Source: JAJRAG01 sp050010535 (GTDB lineage Archaea > Thermoplasmatota > Thermoplasmata > Methanomassiliicoccales > JACIVX01). Taken from it: 38,042 bases of DNA. Both the position numbers and the translations under genes were made by a program. Every line of letters starts with the position of its first letter. Position 1 is the first letter of the stretch. Location of the stretch: NCBI GenBank assembly GCA_050010535.1, contig JBEKKT010000015.1, positions 1 to 38,042 on the forward strand, given 5' to 3'. The notes beneath the pieces were generated by a model. It saw only the letters and a list, made by a program, of their open reading frames with translations, made no database searches and was not told where the DNA came from. Shown in pieces: positions 34,088 to 38,042 of this stretch.

Positions 34088-34771
34088 CTAACCCAATCGC
34101 TCCAATCTCTCGACCAGTGTCTGCATCGGCAGGTCGGTCTTTATGAGCGGGATGCTTTCCAGCGTGGCGAGCCTAATCGCGAGCTCGTCGACGTGCTCTG
34201 GCCTATGATATCCGACCATAGCCGGTTTCAAGGGATGTGCTCTGATGGCGATCATAGGCGACCGCCCATACTTGACCCCAGTGAATATTAGCGCCCTCTC
34301 GCTACTCCAACCGTATATCTGAAGATAATCGAACGAACTAAGGGAAGTTATGGCTGTGACAGAGTCGATGACGGTGTACCCGTGTATGTCCCTGTCCAGG
34401 GAGACCGATCTCGTCATGTTCTCCCCTTCGATCGCATCGATGAAGTTCGAAGCGGGCATGGAGGTCTTGAACTCCTTCATGCTGATGATGAACTCACTTC
34501 TCTCGCCCAGATCGTATTTCTTTAGGGTCTTGCCGCCCCTCGTCTCGTCGATGTCGATCAACCCGTCAACAATCCTCCGCACGATGACGATGCCCGGCGA
34601 CTTCCTTCTTCCAGACTCGTAATCGCTGATAACTGAAGGAGACACTGCAAGCTGTCGCGCGAGATCCTGCTGAGATATGCCGAACTCCTCTCGCCACTTC
34701 CTAATCGTCTTGCCGGCGTCCGTTGAAAGAGTGATATCTCCAGCGATCTTCTCCCTGAGCTGCTCTTTCAT
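34088..34771 (-). CDS. Xre-family HTH transcriptional regulator (COG1709-like)
   Basis: A 227-aa protein with an N-terminal Cro/C1 helix-turn-helix (about residues 24-52: IRKWREEFGISQQDLARQL, then SPSVISDYESGRR) and a C-terminal domain of the archaeal regulator type found next to HMG-CoA synthase genes. The longer open frame up to 34981 is antisense to the tRNA and rejected. A perfect TATA box lies about 27 bp before this ATG, implying a leaderless mRNA. An imperfect inverted repeat just upstream of the TATA box may be its own binding site. It leads the HMGCS-thiolase-DUF35 operon, so it probably regulates isoprenoid synthesis. Confidence 0.87.
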   Translation of the reverse strand: MKEQLREKIAGDITLSTDAGKTIRKWREEFGISQQDLARQLAVSPSVISDYESGRRKSPGIVIVRRIVDGLIDIDETRGGKTLKKYDLGERSEFIISMKEFKTSMPASNFIDAIEGENMTRSVSLDRDIHGYTVIDSVTAITSLSSFDYLQIYGWSSERALIFTGVKYGRSPMIAIRAHPLKPAMVGYHRPEHVDELAIRLATLESIPLIKTDLPMQTLVERLERLG

Positions 34772-34794
34772 GACTGGAAGGTAAAAAATGTCCG

Positions 34795-34802
34795 TATATA
34801 AA
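34795..34802 (-). promoter_or_regulatory. TATA box of the HTH/HMGCS/thiolase/DUF35 operon
   Basis: TTTATATA on the minus strand, an exact archaeal consensus-type box, centred about 27 bp before the regulator ATG. Transcription would begin at or next to the start codon. Confidence 0.75.
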
Positions 34803-34805
34803 TGT

Positions 34806-34824
34806 GTCGAATATTGTATACGAC
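34806..34824. promoter_or_regulatory. Candidate operator, imperfect inverted repeat
   Basis: GTCGAATATTGTATACGAC: 8-bp arms with one mismatch and a 3-nt centre. It lies directly upstream of the TATA box of the HTH-led operon, where an autoregulator or activator would bind. Confidence 0.5.
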
Positions 34825-34861
34825 ATTCTCCGAAGTAATCGGGGTGAGGGACCGCCAATAG

Positions 34862-34870
34862 ATATTTAAT
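34862..34870 (+). promoter_or_regulatory. TATA-like box of tRNA-Pro
   Basis: ATATTTAAT about 41 bp before the mature tRNA 5' end. The implied start near 34892 leaves a short leader to be removed by RNase P. Confidence 0.5.
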
Positions 34871-34906
34871 TGAGGTACCCATTTCGAAAAGCGCTAAGAT
34901 CGGCAC

Positions 34907-34980
34907 GGGGCTGTGGGGTAACTTGGCTATCCTTGTAGCTTCGGGAGCTATAGATTCCGGTTCAAATCCGGGCAGCCCCA
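34907..34980 (+). tRNA. tRNA-Pro (anticodon CGG)
   Basis: A 74-nt cloverleaf without encoded CCA. The acceptor stem GGGGCTG / CAGCCCC (34907-34913 with 34973-34979) is fully paired and the discriminator is A34980. U8 is present, the D arm has the GG pair, and the anticodon stem is GTAGC / GCTAT with loop TTCGGGA, giving anticodon CGG (34942-34944), which reads CCG. The T arm is TCCGG-TTCAAAT-CCGGG. No intron is seen. The 3' half is duplicated at 37051, showing that it serves as an integration site. Confidence 0.95.
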
Positions 34981-34982
34981 TC
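34960..34982 (+). repeat. att-like repeat, tRNA-Pro 3' copy
   Basis: The tRNA 3' end (gttcaaatccgggcagccc plus C-ATC) matches 37051-37073 over 19 consecutive bases and then three of the next four. The functional tRNA copy is the one kept on this side. Confidence 0.8.
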
Positions 34983-35029
34983 TGACACTTCTGACAGATA
35001 AGCGAAGCGGATCGTAGAGTCGATTCATC

Positions 35030-36874
35030 TCATTCTCCGCTTGTAAGCCATTGAGGAAGAAGGATCTTCAGCCCGTATTCGAAAATCCCCCTTCTTTGTC
35101 CAATCATTGTCGTAAGTCTTCCATGATCCGCGTTAGAAAGGAAATCGTTTGCTGGCGCATTAGGAGAAGTTGATGCGATCCGTGGCTCATTCAGACAATG
35201 TCCCATATATTCCTTCTGGATTCTTGACGGATCCCATTCCAAATAACTCTTCTTAAGTTTCTGTGTATTCAATGGCACAGTTGTTGCAATTATATTTAGG
35301 GGGTGTGTGGTTAAGGATCCTTGACTGTCTTGGAATGGGACGATGTGGTCGAATGATATGTCTCCCCGTGGGAGCGATCCCGGGATATATGCATCAAAAA
35401 GATACTGCATCCAAAGGGAGAACAGCATGTCTTTCTTATCTGCCTGCCTTTTGTTGGAAGGTGAGAGACTGTCCAAGAGACTCTTCCATTGTGTGAACTC
35501 GTAAGTGGAGTTTGCAATCACTCTGCCATTCGAGTCAATATGGGAGTCTAGCCATTCTTTCAACTTACTGTCACCAGTGCCGGCCCACTTTTCAGTGCAT
35601 AGCATCTCCCGAAACAACTCCTCGGTCAGCACTCTGAGATTCAACTCGTCATTTTGCAGAAGCCTGAAACCACGAGAAGGATCTTTGTCTCTGTTCAATT
35701 TCCCCATTTGCGCAGCAATCAATATGAGGCCTGCCAAAGGATAGGCAGGAATGATGTCTGATTTGAACTCGGAGTACTTCAAAAAGAGTTTGTACCTGTT
35801 GCTAGCATTCTTGTTGGTTAGCAGGTCTCCTGTGCATATTAAGAGATCGACCGCTTCTCGCAATTTGTCTGCATCTGCAATGACTTCTCTGATATTGCTC
35901 GCGACTACTCTTCTTAGATCATGAGTAAGATGCCCAGAGACTAGTCTGAATCCCAAGCCATCGATCTTGAGTTTCTGGCCATTCCTTGGAATAAGTCCTG
36001 TAGCCATCTTTGGGTCTTCGCCTGATAGTATCAACTGCAAATACTCCCCAACTGTGAAAAACGCATCCCAGAAACTGTCATTTGTGGTTGGTCTCGCAGC
36101 AATCTTGCCTTTGCCGCGATACATTCTAGATATCTTCTCAACCATGTTGTCTTGCATCGTGTTGTACTGCGTTTTGCTAACGTATTTGTCCTTCAGGAAC
36201 CTATCATTTGTCTTGAGTTGTTCCCACCATAGGATGTCTTGCCCAGTCGAGTTAATCAAGTAATAAATCTGAACAGTGATCTCTGGATCAATATCATCCA
36301 GTTCTTGTATGACCATTTTCCGTTGAGATATTATTGTTTCGAAATTCTTCATCCTGTCAACAAGCCGCTCGTAGTTCGGGTCCAACAGTGCTTCTCCGAC
36401 TCTTGTGCGGGTCAGTTCCTTCCTTGCTGTCTTAAACACTTCTTCGCTGGCCTCGGATTTCTTCTTGCTGGTCATTTTGGGTTTAAGCAGAGTGACTAGA
36501 TTGTTGAATTCATCTCTCATCTGTTGTATTGCAGGCTCTTCAACCTGATTCTTCCTTGGTTTCTTCACCCAATCTAGAATGTAAACGAGTGGATTGTCCA
36601 GGAATTCGAAAATCGTATTTAGCCTCTGCTGTCCGTCTATTATGTCGTGAGAAAAGGTATCCTTTTGCGACATTTTCGGGAACATGATATTTGAGGGCAT
36701 AGCCATCCTATACCGGTATAGGATAATGATGCCAGTTGGATAGTCCCGCATGAGGGATCCGATGAAGGCCGCTTTGTCGGATGCTGACCAAACCGTGCTT
36801 CTTTGGTACCCAGCGACACCAAGGTCGGGATATGCTCCTCGAAGACCCGATATAGGAATTGTCGAAGTCTCCAT
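35030..36874 (-). CDS. DUF262 + HNH nuclease protein, GmrSD/SspE-like
   Basis: A 614-aa protein with an N-terminal DUF262 (ParB/sulfiredoxin-like NTPase) domain: YQRSTVWS (23-30) and the hallmark IIDGQQRLNTI (78-88, DGQQR at 80-84). The middle is helical. The C-terminal domain has a DUF1524/HNH-type motif: FDHIVP (Asp509, His510), then HPLNIIATTVPLNTQKLKK (Asn527, Asn536). DUF262-DUF1524 proteins such as GmrSD, BrxU and SspE restrict modified or phage DNA in an NTP-dependent way, so a one-gene anti-phage or type IV restriction role is likely. The ATG follows GGGGGT, with a TATA box (GTTTATAG) about 41 bp upstream. It sits alone in a tRNA-bounded islet. Confidence 0.85.
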   Translation of the reverse strand: METSTIPISGLRGAYPDLGVAGYQRSTVWSASDKAAFIGSLMRDYPTGIIILYRYRMAMPSNIMFPKMSQKDTFSHDIIDGQQRLNTIFEFLDNPLVYILDWVKKPRKNQVEEPAIQQMRDEFNNLVTLLKPKMTSKKKSEASEEVFKTARKELTRTRVGEALLDPNYERLVDRMKNFETIISQRKMVIQELDDIDPEITVQIYYLINSTGQDILWWEQLKTNDRFLKDKYVSKTQYNTMQDNMVEKISRMYRGKGKIAARPTTNDSFWDAFFTVGEYLQLILSGEDPKMATGLIPRNGQKLKIDGLGFRLVSGHLTHDLRRVVASNIREVIADADKLREAVDLLICTGDLLTNKNASNRYKLFLKYSEFKSDIIPAYPLAGLILIAAQMGKLNRDKDPSRGFRLLQNDELNLRVLTEELFREMLCTEKWAGTGDSKLKEWLDSHIDSNGRVIANSTYEFTQWKSLLDSLSPSNKRQADKKDMLFSLWMQYLFDAYIPGSLPRGDISFDHIVPFQDSQGSLTTHPLNIIATTVPLNTQKLKKSYLEWDPSRIQKEYMGHCLNEPRIASTSPNAPANDFLSNADHGRLTTMIGQRRGIFEYGLKILLPQWLTSGE

Positions 36875-36911
36875 GACAAACCCCCAAGTTCATATCTATT
36901 TGCTGATCCAC

Positions 36912-36919
36912 CTATAAAC
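36912..36919 (-). promoter_or_regulatory. TATA box of the DUF262-HNH gene
   Basis: GTTTATAG on the minus strand after a purine-rich AAGAAG, centred about 41 bp before the ATG at 36874. It gives a leader of about 15 nt with the GGGGGT ribosome-binding site. The islet gene therefore carries its own promoter. Confidence 0.6.
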
Positions 36920-36972
36920 CTTCTTGCGATTCCGTTGTTAAGGTAGTAATTGGCGGTGAAGAAAAAAGTAAA

Positions 36973-37011
36973 GGGGTTTGTTCCGGCAAACAACAATTTG
37001 CACGAAACCCC
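36973..37011. repeat. Nested inverted repeat / structured element next to the distal att copy
   Basis: Outer stem GGGGTTT (36973-36979) with AAACCCC (37005-37011), perfect 7 bp. Inner stem GCAAA (36986-36990) with TTTGC (36997-37001), loop CAACAA. It lies between the DUF262 promoter and the distal att copy. It could be a small structured RNA, a recombination structure or a terminator. Confidence 0.5.
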
Positions 37012-37050
37012 GTTATTGAATCATTTTTCCGCCCGACTGGCTAGTCATTT

Positions 37051-37073
37051 GTTCAAATCCGGGCAGCCCTATC
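37051..37073 (+). repeat. att-like repeat, distal partial tRNA copy
   Basis: A 19-bp perfect copy of the tRNA-Pro 3' end (gttcaaatccgggcagccc) followed by T-ATC, where the tRNA has C-ATC. No 5' tRNA half precedes it, so it is a leftover attachment site and not a tRNA gene. Confidence 0.8.
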
Positions 37074-37079
37074 CACCTA

Positions 37080-37100
37080 TTCTGACAGTTCTGACGGCAG
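37080..37100 (+). repeat. 21-bp direct repeat, copy 1 (TTCTGAC heptamers)
   Basis: Two TTCTGAC heptamers 2 nt apart followed by GGCAG. All 21 bases are identical to 37753-37773. It lies 7 bp after the distal att copy. A single TTCTGAC is also at 34989-34995, just after the tRNA. Confidence 0.75.
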
Positions 37101-37154
37101 ATTGGTGGACTCGATTTCGACTTTCGTATGCCTTCATATCCCCTAGCGTCTACC

Positions 37155-37176
37155 GGACCAACGTGTCCTGTGGTCC
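37155..37176. promoter_or_regulatory. 6-bp inverted repeat upstream of the HAD-like gene
   Basis: GGACCA, ten bases, TGGTCC. It is 14 bp before the TATA-like box at 37191 and is a possible operator. Confidence 0.35.
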
Positions 37177-37190
37177 TTGCCTCGAGAAAT

Positions 37191-37198
37191 CTATTTAG
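37191..37198 (+). promoter_or_regulatory. TATA-like box of the HAD-like gene
   Basis: CTATTTAG preceded by purine-rich GAGAAAT, centred about 29 bp before the ATG at 37224. There is no Shine-Dalgarno, so the mRNA is probably leaderless. Confidence 0.5.
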
Positions 37199-37223
37199 AC
37201 AGAGCATGTCCTGATCGTCCAAG

Positions 37224-37718
37224 ATGAAGATATTGATCTTCACTGAGGGCACGATCCTAACGCACAAGAACTGGGTCGAACTTGAAAGGGAGGAGGTTGT
37301 CCGTAGAATCCGGGACGGCATCAATCTAGATCTGGCATACTTCACGGCAAGCGTTCCGATCGGGAACAGTGTTGGAAAGATAAGAAAATGGGCCGGCCAG
37401 GGGGCCGAGATAGTCTATCTCACATCACGGAGGAAGCAAGAAGAGATTGCGGCGATCCAATCGGTTCTTGAAACATTCGGATTCCCGCAGGGGAAGCTTC
37501 TGTTCAGGATCGGGAGCGAGAGTTACGGAGAAGTGGCGTCAAGAGAGCGGCCGGACGTACTTGTCGAAGATGATTGCGAGAGCATTGGAGGGGAATCGGA
37601 GATGACCTACCCGCATCTGAGTCCCGCCGTGAGACCCAGAGTGAAGTCGATCGTGGTCAAGGAATTCTTAGGCATCGACGGTCTTCCCGAGAGCATTTCC
37701 GACCTCCTGAGATACTGA
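37224..37718 (+). CDS. HAD-like fold protein without the catalytic aspartates
   Basis: A 164-aa protein that follows the HAD Rossmannoid order. It has a first strand KILIFTEGTIL (3-12), a cap-like helical stretch, motif II YLTSRR (65-70), a lysine-bearing helix, and motif III DVLVEDDCES (111-120). In active HAD phosphatases motif I is D-x-D-G-T; here it reads F-T-E-G-T, so the nucleophile Asp is gone and the second Asp is Glu. It may bind rather than hydrolyse a phosphorylated ligand. It lies between two copies of a 21-bp direct repeat, so it may be a second cassette at this tRNA. The function is unknown. Confidence 0.7.
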   Translation: MKILIFTEGTILTHKNWVELEREEVVRRIRDGINLDLAYFTASVPIGNSVGKIRKWAGQGAEIVYLTSRRKQEEIAAIQSVLETFGFPQGKLLFRIGSESYGEVASRERPDVLVEDDCESIGGESEMTYPHLSPAVRPRVKSIVVKEFLGIDGLPESISDLLRY

Positions 37719-37752
37719 GTCTCGTTTATCGACTTTCTGACTGGACTTACAC

Positions 37753-37773
37753 TTCTGACAGTTCTGACGGCAG
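37753..37773 (+). repeat. 21-bp direct repeat, copy 2
   Basis: Identical to 37080-37100. The preceding bases ACAC extend a 13-base match to 34985-34997 next to the tRNA. A further TTCTGAC is at 37735-37741, and an inverted one (GTCAGAA) is at 37924-37930. From 37719 to 37933 I see no convincing gene. Confidence 0.75.
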
Positions 37774-37933
37774 GTGGGGAGCGCGGATGAAGAAAAAGAG
37801 TAATCGAATTGATGGTTCTGTAGAGTAGGGACGGTGCGCGGTTGACCCATTGCTGGATGCCCGTAGCCAGCCATCCCCCTCTCTGAACTGAACGTGCATC
37901 TTTCGATGCATTCGGCTCTCCATGTCAGAACTT

Positions 37934-38042
37934 CTAATCTGCAAATTGGCACGACACGAAATCTTCAAGAAATGTTAGAACCTTGTCAAAGTCGTGTCTG
38001 TTGGAGAACGGCGCAGAAGCAGGTTCGAATATCCGAACGCCT
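37934..38042 (-). CDS. C-terminal fragment of an unidentified protein
   Basis: The last 35 codons of a possible minus-strand gene entering from the right edge, ending in TAG at 37936-37934. The peptide has a short strand (VRIFEP), a loop (SAPFSNRHDF) and an amphipathic helix (DKVLTFLEDFV), which looks like a genuine protein end. It is too short to identify. Confidence 0.35.
   Translation of the reverse strand, partial: GVRIFEPASAPFSNRHDFDKVLTFLEDFVSCQFAD

Larger units (their letters stand above)
34960..37073. mobile_element. tRNA-Pro-integrated islet carrying a DUF262-HNH gene
   Basis: About 2.1 kb lies between two copies of the tRNA-Pro 3' end. Its single gene is the DUF262/HNH protein on the minus strand with its own TATA box. 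No integrase or recombinase is encoded, so it was mobilised in trans or has lost that gene. Two lines counted in the islet gave about 42% and 52% GC, against about 52-63% in two hel308 lines; this is a rough impression only. Confidence 0.7.

Noticed and set aside
34772..34981. N-terminal 70-residue extension of the HTH regulator
   Set aside because: Its first part is the antisense of tRNA-Pro, and the promoter lies inside it. The ATG at 34771 has a TATA box at the right distance.
37051..37073. Second tRNA gene
   Set aside because: Only the 3' end of the tRNA is present; no acceptor 5' strand, D arm or anticodon arm precedes it.
37080..37773. TTCTGAC repeats as a CRISPR array
   Set aside because: The repeats are too short and irregularly spaced, there are no spacers of even length, and no cas genes are present.
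37668..37968. Two overlapping minus-strand frames of 73-94 codons
   Set aside because: Both run through the 21-bp repeat and the end of the HAD-like gene. Neither reads as natural protein.

Overview
The window is archaeal chromosomal DNA, most likely euryarchaeal. Its gene content is archaea-specific: membrane-anchored LonB protease, Hel308 helicase, the KEOPS subunit Cgi121, archaeal-type NMN adenylyltransferase (NadM), several single-domain KaiC/RadA-like ATPases, and an HTH / HMG-CoA synthase / thiolase / DUF35 operon for isoprenoid lipid precursors. Many genes have TATA-like boxes about 25-45 bp upstream, some look leaderless, and TTG/GTG starts are frequent. A Thermoplasmata-like lineage is my guess; the sequence alone does not prove it.

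Layout. (1) 1-4219, minus strand: a surface-glycan operon with a polytopic GT-C-like membrane protein, two GT4 glycosyltransferases and the 5' end of a DUF1616-like membrane protein. (2) 4362-5013: a decayed membrane-protein pseudogene with two frameshifts and three amber stops. (3) 5378-12665, plus strand: a tightly packed glycan operon with a GT2 (polyprenyl-phosphate sugar transferase type), two GT4 enzymes, two B12-type radical SAM proteins and a FemAB/GNAT-like acyltransferase. (4) 12676-14216: an intact KaiC-like ATPase paired with a paralogue whose Walker A lysine is lost. (5) 14528-15096: a frameshifted C2H2 zinc-finger gene. (6) 15519-18581: pncC, nadM and lonB. (7) 18773-22591: an EamA transporter, hel308 and a third KaiC-like ATPase. 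(8) 22650-24809: thrB-thrC, the last two steps of threonine synthesis. (9) 25098-31390: an ArsB/NhaD-type permease, cgi121 and a 1445-residue protein of about 21 helical repeats. (10) 31453-34771: the HTH/HMGCS/thiolase/DUF35 operon. (11) 34907-38042: tRNA-Pro(CGG) followed by an integrated islet.

The most notable findings are these. A roughly 2.1-kb islet sits between the 3' end of tRNA-Pro and a second copy of that tRNA end. It carries one gene, a DUF262 + HNH (GmrSD/SspE-like) protein that is probably a one-gene defence system, and TTCTGAC heptamers and a 21-bp direct repeat lie around and beyond it. The mevalonate-operon thiolase has lost its nucleophilic Cys and both catalytic His residues. 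The 1445-aa protein is built from about 21 degenerate repeats of about 63 residues, capped by a beta-sandwich-like domain.

Limits: all calls rest on reading motifs by eye, with no database search. GC impressions come from counting a few lines only. The genes at both window edges are truncated.
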